DNA of 64,000 bases from Acidobacteriota bacterium (GTDB lineage: Bacteria; Acidobacteriota; Terriglobia; Terriglobales; Acidobacteriaceae), in contig JACPYL010000015.1 in the NCBI GenBank assembly GCA_016196065.1, positions 1-64,000 on the forward strand, given 5' to 3'. The position numbers and the translations under genes are program-made. Below are positions 45,495 through 58,234 of the stretch, piece after piece. The notes beneath the pieces were generated by a model that worked only from the letters and a program-made list of their open reading frames with translations, did no database searches and was not told the DNA's origin. Within the stretch, counting starts at the first letter, position 1. Every line of letters begins with the position of its first letter.

Positions 45495-45581
45495 TACACA
45501 AATATGTTTCAGCTCAATGCTTCAATCGCCGTGATGGCAGGCGGGCGAACGCCTGCGGACGGGAAGCGGCTGGGAGAACAG

Positions 45582-46838
45582 ATGTCGAAGAAAATATCCG
45601 GATGTCTTACGTTGTTGGCCTTCCTTGGCCTCACCATATTTCTTGTGAACTGCGGCAGTTCGTCCTCGCGGCCGGCAGGCCTGCTATACGTGCTCAGCCA
45701 GGGCGAGAATAACGTTGAGTCCTACGCGATCGACCTGGGCAACGGTAAGTTATCGCTCACGAACAAGAAGGCTGAATCCGACACCGCCCCATCCAGCATC
45801 CTTCTCGATCCGAGCGGCAAGGCTGCGTTTGTACTCAATGCCGGAGACAAATCAAACCCGAGCTCTCTCACGAGCTATACGCTTAACGACGATGGTAGCC
45901 TAAGCGCGCCGACCCCCACTGCGCTTACGGTTCAGCATGCGGTGGCCATGGCGCGCGACGCAGCCGGGACATTCTTGGTGGTGGTGAGCCAGGGAGCGAT
46001 ACCCTTACCGCCGGGCAGTTCGCCTTGCCCACACCCCGAACCAAACACCGAATGTCCCGCGTTAACAGTATTTTCAATACAATCCGGCTCCGCAACTTTG
46101 AGCCAGGTCGGCGATCCGTTTTCACTCGATTTCGTCCCAACGTCAGTAACGACTTCAGTCGCTGGAACCTACAACAATCCGAAGGGCGGCACAGTTGCGG
46201 GAACGCTGGTCCACGTTACCGGGAACCAAGATCTGGTGGGCACGAGCGACAACACGATTTCGGAATTTGCGGTACAAAGTTCCGGTGCGGTGGTTGGTCC
46301 GCTGTTCGGATCGCCCTACACGACCGCATCGGCTCCTACTTCGGTGCTTGCCGTGAAGACCACACCCACCGGCGGGGCGGGCGGCCTTTTCGTTTATGTC
46401 ACCAATGTCACGACCAACAACGTGACCGTATATCAAGTTTGTACGGTGGCGGATGGAACGAATTGCACCACGGACGATATTCAGAATGGCAAGATGATCT
46501 CGGGAGGAGCGGGAATTTCGGTGGGTCTGGATCCGATTGCGATGACCGCCGATCCGACCAATCAGTTTCTCTACGTGGTGAACCACACTTCGAGTTCGGT
46601 CTCGGGGTTTCGGATTAATCCGACGACCGGCGCACTCAGCGCTTTGAATCCGTCGACCGTGTCGACGGGATCAGGTCCGGTTGGGATCGCGATGCACTCC
46701 AGCGGGAAGTTTCTCTTTGTATCGAATAACTCCTCGAGCAATGTGTCCGCTTTTAACGCTGACATTACCAGCGGGGCCTTAAGCAATGCGGTCACCGTAA
46801 CGAGTTCCGCGCAGCCGGCCGGATTGGTGACCAAGTAA
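45582..46838 (+). CDS. Lactonase-family beta-propeller lipoprotein
   Basis: A 418-residue exported protein. ATG 45582 starts a lipoprotein-like signal (TLLAFLGLTIFLVNCGSSSS) with the Cys in an imperfect lipobox. The body has repeated blades of the 6-phosphogluconolactonase type (LYVLSQGENNVESYAIDLGN; FLYVVNHTSSSVSGFRINPT; FLFVSNNSSSNVSAFNADI). Catalytic residues of true lactonase are not evident, so binding or structural roles are equally possible. It follows the CpxA-like gene by 87 bases. Confidence 0.8.
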   Translation: MSKKISGCLTLLAFLGLTIFLVNCGSSSSRPAGLLYVLSQGENNVESYAIDLGNGKLSLTNKKAESDTAPSSILLDPSGKAAFVLNAGDKSNPSSLTSYTLNDDGSLSAPTPTALTVQHAVAMARDAAGTFLVVVSQGAIPLPPGSSPCPHPEPNTECPALTVFSIQSGSATLSQVGDPFSLDFVPTSVTTSVAGTYNNPKGGTVAGTLVHVTGNQDLVGTSDNTISEFAVQSSGAVVGPLFGSPYTTASAPTSVLAVKTTPTGGAGGLFVYVTNVTTNNVTVYQVCTVADGTNCTTDDIQNGKMISGGAGISVGLDPIAMTADPTNQFLYVVNHTSSSVSGFRINPTTGALSALNPSTVSTGSGPVGIAMHSSGKFLFVSNNSSSNVSAFNADITSGALSNAVTVTSSAQPAGLVTK

Positions 46839-46890
46839 ATCGACCGCAGAGACGGGGCTCGCAGGCTCCCCGTACCTTGATGTTTCGGAG

Positions 46891-47009
46891 GGCACGGCTT
46901 TCAGCCGTGCCGTTACTCGTCTACATTGAGTGGCGCATTAGCGCCGGCTTTCCCACGCAACGGGCTGAAGTTTCTTCGGGGTCCACTACGGCATGGCTGA
47001 AGCCATGCC
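46891..47009. repeat. Paired REP-type hairpins between convergent genes
   Basis: GGCACGGCT-TTC-AGCCGTGCC (46891-46911) and GGCATGGCT-GA-AGCCATGCC (46990-47009) have 9-bp perfect arms that differ at one paired position. This suggests two copies of a dispersed palindrome with compensatory change. They lie between the lactonase gene and lptFG and may end both transcripts. Confidence 0.6.
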
Positions 47010-47034
47010 CTCCCGATTTAAGTTGGAATCTGAT

Positions 47035-49368
47035 TTAAGTGGGAATTCGGAGGATCAAATAGCCTCCGACAAAGGCGAAGACCAGGTCCGGTGACCATGC
47101 CGCAACTCCCGGTGGAAGCTGGCTCAGATTACCCATCGCTTCGAACAGGCCTGACACCGTCCAGTAGACGACTCCGATGCCAATCGCCGTGGCGACACCG
47201 GCAAGGGCGCCTCGCTTTCCCGCATTGAGCGCGAAGGGAATGGCGATCACGGCCATCACCAGTGTGATCAGAGGGTAGGCAAGTTTCTTCTGCAACTGTA
47301 CGCGCAGGCGCACGACGTCAAAGCCGCTCTGTTCCAGGTCGTGGATGTAACGGCGCAATTCGTCATAACTCATTTCCGACGACTGCTTGATTTCCTTCTT
47401 GAAGTATCCCGGCGTTTCGGCAAACACCGGGAACGTCGCCACATCGAACTTGCGGTAGTCCTGAATACTCGACCCGTTGAGTGCGCGTTCCCATCCCTGT
47501 TCGTAGAGCCAGCGGGACATGCTCTCGGACCAGTGTGCCCGTTCTGCCGTCACGCGATGGGTGATCTGGAAAGTGTGCGGATCGAATTGAAAAACCGACA
47601 AACTGCCAAAGACGTCCCGATCAGGATCGAAGAACTGGTAGTAGTAAATCGTCGAGTTCTCGCCAAAGATCCACTTGCGATCGGGCCGCAAGTAAGTCTG
47701 GGCTGGTTTGCCTTTAATCAGGTTGCGAAGGGCGTCCTGGCGTTTGTTGGTGTAGGGAAGATAAATCTGATCGGAAAGAAAAAGAATTCCTGAGACCAGC
47801 GTGGCCGCAATCAGGACCGGAACAATGATTCGATACAGGCTGATGCCGGTGGCCTTGATCGCGGTGATCTCGTTCGAGCGCTGCAGCAGTCCGAAGGTGA
47901 CCAGCACGGCGAGCAGCATGCACAACGGCGTCGTGTTGTAGAGGAAGTACGGCACGACATTCAGCAGGTACTCACCGACCGTCAAAGGAGAAACCTGGTT
48001 GCGGAGGATGTCTCCCAAAAGTTCAAACAGGGTGAACACGAGCAACAACATCATGAACGAAGAGACAATCAGTCCCAGATAGACTGCGAAATCCCGGAGC
48101 ACGTAGTCGTCGAGGATCGTCGGAAAGTGCAGGTTGAACAATCGCCAGCGGCGTGACAGGCGATCGGCGGTACTTTCGTTCTGGATGGAGAGTGCAGGTC
48201 CCGCGCTCTGCCCGGAAGGTTTTCGCTTCCACATTTTGAACCAGGACCGGAAGACCGAAAGATCAATCGGGCGGCGCTCGGATCGCCAGAGCAGAAAGAG
48301 TCCAGTGACAAGGAAGACAATATCGGCCATCCATGCGCCGACGCCGGGAGGAACCCGCCCCTGCCGCGCCAGCGAAACTCCGATCAGCGAAATCGAATAG
48401 TAGGCAAATACCAGCAGGATCGTCAGAACAAAGCCGGTAGATTTTCCGCCGCGCTTGGATGAGAGTCCAAGTGGAATCCCAACCAGCGCCAGTACCAGGC
48501 ACGCGGTGGGCAGTGAAAGCCGGCGATGATATTCGAGCAATGCCCAGCGTTGTGCCATCGGATCGGGACTGTGAGACTTCTCGAGCAATTCCGCGACTCC
48601 CATTTCGCCGAGCGTCGGCGGTTCGGGTGCTTGTCCATTCTGCGCGGCTGGAATCTGAATCGGGATGTCCGTGGTCGCGAACGTTGAGATCTGGTATTGG
48701 TCCGGATTTTTGGGATCAGTCTCGTGGGTCGAGCCGTCAACGAGATGCAGGTCGAGCGTGTCTGGCCCCTGGCTGGACAGAATCCCCTCACGCGCAAGCG
48801 TGATACGGGGCGCAGAGGGCTGACTTAAATCGGCAAGAAACACGCCCTTCCAGATGGCGGCACCCGAAGCGGCTTTGACATCCTGGACGTAGAGAACGTG
48901 CTTAGCGAATCCCTCATAGAAAACGCGTGGCTGAATTTCAAATGATGCTTGCGAGGTTTTGAGCTTGGCTTGCAAATCTCCCAACGCAGCGAGAGATCGA
49001 GGTGCCAGATAAACGCTGTTGCCAAGGGCCAGCATCCACGCGCCGATGACGAAGATCAGGATCACGCGCAGGAATGTCCACACGCCGATGCCGCTGGCGC
49101 GCATCGCGGTGATTTCGCTGTCTGCTGCCAGGCGGCTGAGTCCAATCAAGATGCCGACCAGCACTCCCATCGGAATGGTGTAGGTAAGGGCTACGGGAAC
49201 GGTGAAGAAGAATACTTGGGCAACGCTGGGCAGCGGAGCACTGTTGCGGACTACGAGTTCGAGAATGCGTCCAAGGTCGCGCGTGAAAAGCACGAACGTA
49301 AAAACTGCCGCGCCGATCAGCGCGTGGGAGACGACTTCGCCCAGGATGTAGCGGGTAAGGATGCGCAT
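47035..49368 (-). CDS. LptF-LptG fusion, permease of the LPS export system
   Basis: A 777-residue protein that joins two YjgP/YjgQ permeases. The first half (~1-370) reads as LptF (LTRYILGEVVSHALIGAAVF; TAMRASGIGVW; ACLVLALVGIPLGL); a basic linker (~370-410) follows; the second half (~410-777) is LptG-like (LDDYVLRDFAVYLGLIVSSF; ITAIKATGISLYRI; LVMAVIAIPFALNAG). In most bacteria these are two proteins that, with LptB, pull LPS from the inner membrane. The fusion keeps all twelve membrane segments and both beta-jellyroll domains. Confidence 0.92.
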   Translation of the reverse strand: MRILTRYILGEVVSHALIGAAVFTFVLFTRDLGRILELVVRNSAPLPSVAQVFFFTVPVALTYTIPMGVLVGILIGLSRLAADSEITAMRASGIGVWTFLRVILIFVIGAWMLALGNSVYLAPRSLAALGDLQAKLKTSQASFEIQPRVFYEGFAKHVLYVQDVKAASGAAIWKGVFLADLSQPSAPRITLAREGILSSQGPDTLDLHLVDGSTHETDPKNPDQYQISTFATTDIPIQIPAAQNGQAPEPPTLGEMGVAELLEKSHSPDPMAQRWALLEYHRRLSLPTACLVLALVGIPLGLSSKRGGKSTGFVLTILLVFAYYSISLIGVSLARQGRVPPGVGAWMADIVFLVTGLFLLWRSERRPIDLSVFRSWFKMWKRKPSGQSAGPALSIQNESTADRLSRRWRLFNLHFPTILDDYVLRDFAVYLGLIVSSFMMLLLVFTLFELLGDILRNQVSPLTVGEYLLNVVPYFLYNTTPLCMLLAVLVTFGLLQRSNEITAIKATGISLYRIIVPVLIAATLVSGILFLSDQIYLPYTNKRQDALRNLIKGKPAQTYLRPDRKWIFGENSTIYYYQFFDPDRDVFGSLSVFQFDPHTFQITHRVTAERAHWSESMSRWLYEQGWERALNGSSIQDYRKFDVATFPVFAETPGYFKKEIKQSSEMSYDELRRYIHDLEQSGFDVVRLRVQLQKKLAYPLITLVMAVIAIPFALNAGKRGALAGVATAIGIGVVYWTVSGLFEAMGNLSQLPPGVAAWSPDLVFAFVGGYLILRIPT

Positions 49369-49514
49369 CCGCAGTGTTGTGAACTCATTGCGAGTCTAGC
49401 ATGCGGGAATGAAGGAGAAAGTGCCGTTTGCATTCCACGTGGGGTTCATCAGACAATGCCCGGTTGCGGTATGTGGCGAGGTTTGGCAGATTCGAGTTCA
49501 GGAGATGGGAATTG

Positions 49515-50963
49515 ATGATTCGTCGCACAGTCGTATTAATTGCTAGCGGTTGCCTGGGGATGCTTTCGTGGGGACAATCCCCGTCCGACATGAAGCCGGT
49601 CACGGACAAGCTGGCGGCGTCGGTCTATACCGGTCCGTCCATGGCCACGCTGCGTGAGCTAACCGACACCTACGGAGGACGGCTGACCGGCTCCCCTGCC
49701 TATCAACGTTCCGCCGACTGGGCGGCTGCCAAGTTCCGCAGTTATGGGATCCAGAATGTTCAGCTCGAGCCATTCACCATACCGGCTGGATGGCAGCGCG
49801 GGACAGCCAGCGGCGCAATGATTTCCCCGATGTCGCGGCCGCTCTCGATTGCATCCCTAGGCTGGTCGCCCTCGACTCCCGCAGGCGGCGTGAAAGGAAA
49901 CATCCTGGTCGTTTCTGATGTTTCTGCCGAGAAGCTTAAAGAAACCGAGCAATATCGTGGAAAGATACTGCTGATCGACACCAGTAAGATTTTCGCCGAG
50001 GGATACGCAAAAGCTCTGCCCAAACTCGACGCGGCATGGCCGATATTTCAAAAAGCTGGCGCGCTCGCGGTAATCACTACCGATCGCGAAAAGAACAACG
50101 TCCTGAATGCGCATGACATGACGTGGGGCGCAAAACTGCTTCCATTGCCAGGAGCGGAAATTGGAATGGAAGATGGAAAGTTGATCGAGAGGGAACTCGA
50201 CCATGGCCCGGTCGTGCTTCAGTTCTCCCTCCAAAATGAAACTGCAGGCGAGACCAAAGTAAACAACGTCATTGCTGAGATTCGCGGGAGTGAGCGTCCC
50301 GATGAGTGGATCCTGATCGGCGCGCACCTCGACTCATGGGACTTCGGTACCGGCGCGCAAGACAACGGCGCCGGAACGGTCAGCGTCCTCGAAGTGGCTC
50401 GCGCGATGACGACCCTGGGCAAGGCTCCACGCCGCACTATTCGTTTCGCCCTATGGGGCGGTGAAGAACAAGGTCTGCTCGGCTCCTACGCGTATTCGAT
50501 TGCCCACCAAAATGAGATGAGTCACTGCGTCGCACTGCTGAACACGGACAACGGTTCGGGACATCCCAAGGGCTGGAAGGTAGAAGGCCGGAAGGACTTG
50601 AAAGAAGCCATGCAGCCGTGGAGTGACGGACTGCTCAAGGACCTGAGTGGTGGGGAGCTCTCTCTGGAGACGACCTACGACACAGATCACGGTCCGTTCG
50701 TGCTGCAAGGGGTTCCGGCGCTTGATTTGTGGGTTGATATGGCTGGATATTTCCCGGTCCACCACAAATCCAGTGACACAATCGACAAAGTCGACGCGCT
50801 GGATTTCAAAGCGGGAGAAGCAATCGTCGCCGTGACGGCCTACGCGGTCGCGCAAAGTGACAAGCCGATCGCAGCCCACATCGACCATAAGGCGGTCGGC
50901 GACATTCTGAAAGATGCGAAGCTGGATGACCTTCTGACCTACGTGGGAATTTGGAAACCGTAG
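49515..50963 (+). CDS. Secreted M28-family metallopeptidase with PA domain
   Basis: A 482-residue exported aminopeptidase or carboxypeptidase-like enzyme. The signal peptide (VVLIASGCLGMLSWGQ) is followed by an inserted protease-associated region (about 100-240) and the M28 core. Dinuclear zinc ligands are visible: HLDSWD, GAQDNGAG, the catalytic Glu pair in GGEEQG, the Asp in NTDNGSG and the His in VHHKSSD. ATG 49515 is preceded by GGGAATTG and begins the signal peptide. Likely substrate: peptides outside the cell. Confidence 0.92.
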   Translation: MIRRTVVLIASGCLGMLSWGQSPSDMKPVTDKLAASVYTGPSMATLRELTDTYGGRLTGSPAYQRSADWAAAKFRSYGIQNVQLEPFTIPAGWQRGTASGAMISPMSRPLSIASLGWSPSTPAGGVKGNILVVSDVSAEKLKETEQYRGKILLIDTSKIFAEGYAKALPKLDAAWPIFQKAGALAVITTDREKNNVLNAHDMTWGAKLLPLPGAEIGMEDGKLIERELDHGPVVLQFSLQNETAGETKVNNVIAEIRGSERPDEWILIGAHLDSWDFGTGAQDNGAGTVSVLEVARAMTTLGKAPRRTIRFALWGGEEQGLLGSYAYSIAHQNEMSHCVALLNTDNGSGHPKGWKVEGRKDLKEAMQPWSDGLLKDLSGGELSLETTYDTDHGPFVLQGVPALDLWVDMAGYFPVHHKSSDTIDKVDALDFKAGEAIVAVTAYAVAQSDKPIAAHIDHKAVGDILKDAKLDDLLTYVGIWKP

Positions 50964-50971
50964 CCACTTGC

Positions 50972-50994
50972 AGCGCCGGCACGCTGCCGGCGCT
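50972..50994. terminator. Hairpin between convergent genes
   Basis: AGCGCCGGC (50972-50980) and GCCGGCGCT (50986-50994) form a perfect 9-bp stem around ACGCT in the 36-base gap between the peptidase and glgB. No T tract is present, so termination may be weak or bidirectional. Confidence 0.5.
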
Positions 50995-50999
50995 ACCAC

Positions 51000-52937
51000 C
51001 TAGGACTTCTTCAGGAACAGCGCTCCCAGCGGCGGCAAAGTCAGGCGCAAAGAGTGTGGGCGACCGTGCGCGCTTTCGTTGAGCGCTTCGGTGCCTCCCA
51101 TGTTTCCAATCCCGCTGCCACCGTATTCGCGGGCGTCGCTATTTAGGATTTCTTTCCAGTAGCCGCCCGACGGCACTCCGACTTTGTAGCCTACTCGTGG
51201 CACGGGTGTGAAGTTGCACGTGATCAACATGGCGTCGTCTTCAGACTTGCCCTTGCGCAGCAGGGAGATCACGCTGGCGGGCGCGTCATTGCAGTCCACC
51301 CATTCGAATCCCTGCGGATCGTTGTCGAAGTAGTGCAGGGCTCCTTCACTGCGGTAGGCGCGGTTCAGTTGCTCCATCCATGACTGCAGTCCGCGATGCA
51401 GCGGGCCTTCCAGCAGGTTCCAATCGAGGCTGCGATCATGCGACCACTCGCGATACTGGCCGAACTCACAGCCCATGAACATCAGTTTCTTGCCGGGCTG
51501 CGCGAACATGTATGCGAACAAGAGGCGGAGGTTGGCGAACTTTTGCCAGTCGTCGCCCGGCATTTTGTTGATCAATGAGCCTTTGCCGTGGACGACTTCG
51601 TCGTGACTCAGCGGAAGCACGAAGTTTTCGTGGAAGGAATACAGCATACGGAACGTGAGCGAGTTGTGATGGTACTGGCGGAAGATCGGATCATGCTGAA
51701 AGTAGTCGAGGGTGTCGTGCATCCAGCCCATATCCCACTTCAGGCCAAATCCCAGACCGCCCAGGTGAGTGGGGCGCGAGACCATCGGATACGACGTGGA
51801 TTCTTCGGCGATGGTTTGAATTCCGGGCTGCTCTTTGTAGCTCTCGGAGTTGAATCGACGCAGGAAGTCGATCGCTTCCAGATTCTCACGTCCACCGTAC
51901 TGGTTGGGAATCCACTCGCCTTCTTTGCGCGAGTAGTCCAGATACAACATGGACGCGACGGCATCAACGCGCAGGCCATCGATGTGGTATCGCTCCAGCC
52001 AGAACATCGCGCTCGACATGAGAAAGCTGCGGACTTCGGCGCGACCGTAGTTGAAGATCAGCGTTTTCCAGTCTGGATGAAAGCCCTGGCGCGAATCCGC
52101 ATGCTCGTAGAGATGCGTGCCGTCAAAGTATGCGAGTCCGTGCGCGTCGGTGGGGAAGTGCGAGGGCACCCAGTCGAGGATGACGCCGATGTTGTGCTGG
52201 TGCAGGTAGTCCACCAGGTACATGAAATCCTGCGGTGTGCCGTAGCGCGCGGTGGGCGCGAAGTAGCCGGTGGTCTGGTATCCCCAGGACCCGTAGAACG
52301 GATGCTCCATGATGGGGAGAAATTCCACGTGCGTGAAGCCCAGGCGCCCGACGTATTCGGCGAGGCGGGGAGCGGCCTCGCGATAACTCAACGGGCGATC
52401 ATGCTCTTCGGGCACGCGCATCCACGAACCCATGTGGATTTCATAAATGGACATCGGGCTGTGCAGCGAATTACGTTCCGCACGCTTGCCAAGCCAAGCC
52501 GAGTCGTTCCATCCATACTCGATATCCCACACCACCGACGCGGTGCGCGGCGGCTTTTCCATGAACAGCCCGAAGGGGTCGGCCTTGTCCACGCGGTGGC
52601 CATGTTGGTTCGACACAATGTGGAACTTGTAGCCCTCTCCCTTGCCGATGCCGGGCACGAAGCCTTCCCAGATGCCCGAGTTTTCACGGGGATGGAGCGG
52701 ATGAGACGTGTGGTTCCAGCCATTGAAGCTGCCAATCACATTCACGCTGCGGGCATTCGGCGCCCAGACGCTGAACACTGTGCCCGACACGCCCTTCGAC
52801 TCAACCACGTGAGCGCCCATTTTTTCATGCAGGCGATAGTGACTGCCTTCGTTGAAAAGATATAGGTCCTCGGCAGTCAACAGGGATACGTCGTAACGGA
52901 CGGGATTGGCATCGGGGGGTGCGAGTTTCGGGCTCAT
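51000..52937 (-). CDS. glgB: 1,4-alpha-glucan branching enzyme GlgB
   Basis: A 645-residue GH13 branching enzyme making alpha-1,6 links in glycogen. The N-terminal CBM48 ([20 protein letters not shown]) is followed by the catalytic barrel with the nucleophile Asp in [17 protein letters not shown], the acid Glu in IAEESTSYP and the third acid in [12 protein letters not shown]. The C-terminal beta domain ends at the KKS tail. It is divergent from a GH57 gene (99-base gap), linking both to glycogen metabolism. Confidence 0.97.
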   Translation of the reverse strand: MSPKLAPPDANPVRYDVSLLTAEDLYLFNEGSHYRLHEKMGAHVVESKGVSGTVFSVWAPNARSVNVIGSFNGWNHTSHPLHPRENSGIWEGFVPGIGKGEGYKFHIVSNQHGHRVDKADPFGLFMEKPPRTASVVWDIEYGWNDSAWLGKRAERNSLHSPMSIYEIHMGSWMRVPEEHDRPLSYREAAPRLAEYVGRLGFTHVEFLPIMEHPFYGSWGYQTTGYFAPTARYGTPQDFMYLVDYLHQHNIGVILDWVPSHFPTDAHGLAYFDGTHLYEHADSRQGFHPDWKTLIFNYGRAEVRSFLMSSAMFWLERYHIDGLRVDAVASMLYLDYSRKEGEWIPNQYGGRENLEAIDFLRRFNSESYKEQPGIQTIAEESTSYPMVSRPTHLGGLGFGLKWDMGWMHDTLDYFQHDPIFRQYHHNSLTFRMLYSFHENFVLPLSHDEVVHGKGSLINKMPGDDWQKFANLRLLFAYMFAQPGKKLMFMGCEFGQYREWSHDRSLDWNLLEGPLHRGLQSWMEQLNRAYRSEGALHYFDNDPQGFEWVDCNDAPASVISLLRKGKSEDDAMLITCNFTPVPRVGYKVGVPSGGYWKEILNSDAREYGGSGIGNMGGTEALNESAHGRPHSLRLTLPPLGALFLKKS

Positions 52938-53035
52938 GGTTGTCGAGGCGTCTAGTGTATTCGAATACTCATCAGGATATCGCGGACGGCTATGCCATAC
53001 TGGAAAATTGCCGATAAGGTAGACAGACCCACGGT

Positions 53036-55285
53036 ATGGCTCAAATTCGAGTTGTCGTTCTTTGGCACCAGCATCAGCCGTTCTATAAAGACCTGGTTAC
53101 AGGGGAGTACCGCCTGCCCTGGACGCGCCTCCATGCCCTGAAAGACTACTACGGCATGGTCAAACTGCTGGACGAATTCCCGAACGTCCACCAGACGTTC
53201 AACCTCGTGCCTTCGCTGGTCACGCAAATACAAGACTACGCTTCGGGCAACGCGCAGGATCCTTTTTTGCAAGTGGCCTCCAAGCCGGCCAAGGATCTGT
53301 CCGCCGAAGAGCGGCGCTTCGCCCTGCAATACCTGTTTCAGGCGCATCCCGTGAATGTGATCGGGCGCTATCCGCGCTACCGCGAACTGTGGGAGAGGTT
53401 TCATAGCTCTGGAGATTCTCCGGAACGCGCAGAGAAGCATTTTCAGAACCAGGACTATACGGATCTCCAGGTTCTTTCGCAGATCGGCTGGTTCGACGAG
53501 TACTTTCTGCAGGAAAAAAACATCGCGGAACTGGTTCGCAAGGGACAGAACTACTCGCTGGAAGACCAGCGATTTGTCATCGAGACGGAACGGGAGCTGG
53601 TGAGGCGGGTGATCCCAGCCCACGCCGATGCAGCGAAGAAGGGCTCAATCGAGATTTCAACTTCGCCGTTCTACCATCCGATCTTGCCACTCGTGTGCGA
53701 CACCCAAGCGGGCGCAGCGTCGTCGCCGGGGCTGCCGCTTCCGCAGAGTCGCTATCGACGTCCCGAAGACGCTCGCGAACAACTGCTGCGCGGCTTGGAC
53801 TTTCAGGAAAAAGTCTTTGGCATGCGTCCGACCGGAGTGTGGCCGTCGGAGGGCAGTGTTTCCGAGGAAGTGCTCGCGATTGCTCATCGCCTGGGCATTC
53901 AGTGGATGGCGACTGACGAAGGCGTGCTGGGTCGCACTTTGGGATTTCACTTTTCGCGCGACGGCTACGGGCATCTGCATTCCGACCAGGCCCATCGCCT
54001 CTACACGATTCATCGTTACGAGAACGCCGACGCTCGCATGAACATGATCTTCCGGGACCACACCCTGTCGGATCTGGTTGGGTTCGTGTATTCCGGAATG
54101 CCGCCGCAAGAGGCCGCCAATAATCTCATCCAAAAGATTAGGGAATGTGCGCAACCGCTTCTCTCGCATGGTCAAGACGCCATGATTCCGATCATCCTGG
54201 ATGGCGAGAACGCATGGGAATATTACCCGCAGTCCGGGCGCGAATTCTTACGCCGCTTTTATGACGGTCTGGCGAAAGATCCGGGGATTGAAGCGGTGAC
54301 GGTGACTGAGGCGATTGCTCGTCATCAGAGCTTTGGTTATCTGAATTCGCTGGTGCCGGGATCGTGGATCAACGCCAACTTCAACGTCTGGATTGGTGCG
54401 CCGGAGGACAACAAGGCTTGGGACTACCTCCATCGCGCACGAGAGTTTTATGCGGAGAGAGCGGCGAGCGCGAGCGAAGAACAGCGGAAGCTGGCCTTCG
54501 AAGAAATCCTGATTGCCGAGGGCAGTGATTGGAATTGGTGGTACGGCCCCGAACATCACTCTGCCAACGATCGCGATTTCGACGAGCTTTATCGCAAGCA
54601 TTTGTCCAACGTTTACCAGGCGCTTGGAGGCACTCCGCCGGATTACCTGGCGCAACCGATCGCGGGCGCGGTGGCTCGCCCTTCATTCACTCCACAAAGC
54701 GCCTATATCCATCCGCGCGTCACGGGCGACATGGTTCGCTACTTTGAGTGGATGGGAGCTGCTCGCTACACGGCCGACCGGCGATCAGGCTCCATGCATG
54801 GCAAACAGTTCCTTCTGGACGCGGTACACGCTGGCATTGACGAAAAGTTCGTCTATGGCCGGTTGGATTTTGTTGGAAAGGTCCCGGAAGATGATTTTCA
54901 GGTCGTCGTCAACCTCGAGTCATGGGTGAACCACGGATCACCAGCTCGCCGTGAACTGCGCCTCGAAGCAGAAGTTCAGAAAGGCCGCATGATCTCGTGG
55001 AAGGTTACCGGCCAGGAGACGGACAAAGTATTGGCATCGTCCAGCGAACCCGGAGAGGTACGCGTCGCGCTGGCGCGCAATTTTGAATTTGGCCTGCCTC
55101 TCGCAGCGTTGCAGGCGGCGCCGCTGGAATTGCACCAGATACGAAATCCGTACAACTCGGAACTCGCGCTTCGCGTGCGCATGCGATTCAGTCTCTGGTC
55201 CAACCGTTTGCCGGTGGACGCATTGCCTGTAGAAGGATGGATCGATCTGGAATTACTGCGAGAAGAGGACCTGGTGGGGCAGTGA
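53036..55285 (+). CDS. GH57-family glycoside hydrolase (alpha-glucan acting)
   Basis: A 749-residue enzyme. The N-terminal GH57 barrel starts with [13 protein letters not shown] and contains [15 protein letters not shown], the nucleophile-region motif [14 protein letters not shown] and the acid-region motif [15 protein letters not shown]. About 250 C-terminal residues form additional helical and beta domains. GH57 members include alpha-amylases, amylopullulanases and branching enzymes; the exact reaction is not readable. Divergence from glgB suggests glycogen turnover. No signal peptide is seen, so it is cytoplasmic. Confidence 0.9.
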   Translation: MAQIRVVVLWHQHQPFYKDLVTGEYRLPWTRLHALKDYYGMVKLLDEFPNVHQTFNLVPSLVTQIQDYASGNAQDPFLQVASKPAKDLSAEERRFALQYLFQAHPVNVIGRYPRYRELWERFHSSGDSPERAEKHFQNQDYTDLQVLSQIGWFDEYFLQEKNIAELVRKGQNYSLEDQRFVIETERELVRRVIPAHADAAKKGSIEISTSPFYHPILPLVCDTQAGAASSPGLPLPQSRYRRPEDAREQLLRGLDFQEKVFGMRPTGVWPSEGSVSEEVLAIAHRLGIQWMATDEGVLGRTLGFHFSRDGYGHLHSDQAHRLYTIHRYENADARMNMIFRDHTLSDLVGFVYSGMPPQEAANNLIQKIRECAQPLLSHGQDAMIPIILDGENAWEYYPQSGREFLRRFYDGLAKDPGIEAVTVTEAIARHQSFGYLNSLVPGSWINANFNVWIGAPEDNKAWDYLHRAREFYAERAASASEEQRKLAFEEILIAEGSDWNWWYGPEHHSANDRDFDELYRKHLSNVYQALGGTPPDYLAQPIAGAVARPSFTPQSAYIHPRVTGDMVRYFEWMGAARYTADRRSGSMHGKQFLLDAVHAGIDEKFVYGRLDFVGKVPEDDFQVVVNLESWVNHGSPARRELRLEAEVQKGRMISWKVTGQETDKVLASSSEPGEVRVALARNFEFGLPLAALQAAPLELHQIRNPYNSELALRVRMRFSLWSNRLPVDALPVEGWIDLELLREEDLVGQ

Positions 55286-55297
55286 AAGAAAGTGATT

Positions 55298-55358
55298 AGT
55301 GGATAGTGATTGGTGGTTAGTAAAATTCCTGAGAACTATTCACTAACCACTATCCACT
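55298..55358. repeat. Imperfect long inverted repeat between convergent genes
   Basis: AGTGGATAGTG (55298-55308) pairs with CACTATCCACT (55348-55358), and GTGGTTAGT (55313-55321) with ACTAACCAC (55342-55350). The arms share the units TGGATAGTG and TGGTTAGT. It probably forms a hairpin that ends both the GH57 transcript and the convergent transcript. Confidence 0.6.
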
Positions 55359-55363
55359 GGTTT

Positions 55364-57476
<2,113 letters not shown>

Positions 57477-57496
57477 AAGTTATTGAGGAGGATTCT

Positions 57497-58069
57497 ATGA
57501 GGCGTTCTCTCGTGATCGCGTGTTTACTCGCGCTATCGACGTGTTCGTTGTGGAGCCAGCAATCTGCAACTGCTGCCAATCAACCACCCTCAAGCGAGCA
57601 GGTCATGAAGTTCTTTGACATCATGCACCTTCGAGAGCAAATGCAGACCATGCTGCAAACCGAGCAAAAGCAAGTCAACATCATGGTCGGGGACATGTTC
57701 AGCAAGCGGATGCCGGACGCCACTCCCGAACAGCGGAAGCAATTCGAGAGCCTGATGAGTGATATGGCGAATGATCTTTTTAAGAACTATCCAATCGACG
57801 ACTTGCTCCGTGACATGGTCCCCGTGTACCAGAATCATCTGAGTGAGGCGGATTTGGCGGCCATCGTCGATTTCTATTCGTCCCCGGTCGGCAAAAAGGT
57901 ATTGAAGGAGATGCCTGCGATGACGGCGGAGGCGATGCGAATTTCCTATGCCCGCATGCAGCCGAAGATTGAGGATGCGCTGAAAAAGATGGAGTCGCGT
58001 GTGGATGCGATGGCGAACGACGAGAAAAAGAGCGGCACAGACTCGAAGCCTGCGGACCCCAAGAAATAG
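57497..58069 (+). CDS. Exported DUF2059-family protein
   Basis: A 190-residue protein with a signal peptide (LVIACLLALSTCSLWSQ) and a helical DUF2059 domain (DLAAIVDFYSSPVGKKVLKE is the family core). The C-terminal tail is charged and Lys/Asp-rich (KKSGTDSKPADPKK). The function of the family is unknown. GGAGGA precedes the ATG, and it starts 20 bases past eno, so they are probably cotranscribed. Confidence 0.85.
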   Translation: MRRSLVIACLLALSTCSLWSQQSATAANQPPSSEQVMKFFDIMHLREQMQTMLQTEQKQVNIMVGDMFSKRMPDATPEQRKQFESLMSDMANDLFKNYPIDDLLRDMVPVYQNHLSEADLAAIVDFYSSPVGKKVLKEMPAMTAEAMRISYARMQPKIEDALKKMESRVDAMANDEKKSGTDSKPADPKK

Positions 58070-58234
58070 GGAACCCGGCGGTACTTGGCTGAAACGGCGA
58101 ACCGATCTGATCTCACATTTTTTCCGCAAACGTACTTTCCTTATTTCTGTTGCCTGACTTAATCGGCGCACCGATGTGGCGCCGTCCGGAATGGCTGGTG
58201 GTCGAAGCCAGAAGCGAATAGCTAGGAGCTGATA

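Noticed and set aside
51588-52865. Open frame of 425 residues opposite glgB
   Set aside because: It is the mirror of a certain GlgB gene and its composition (His/Arg/Val-rich) is that of an antisense shadow.
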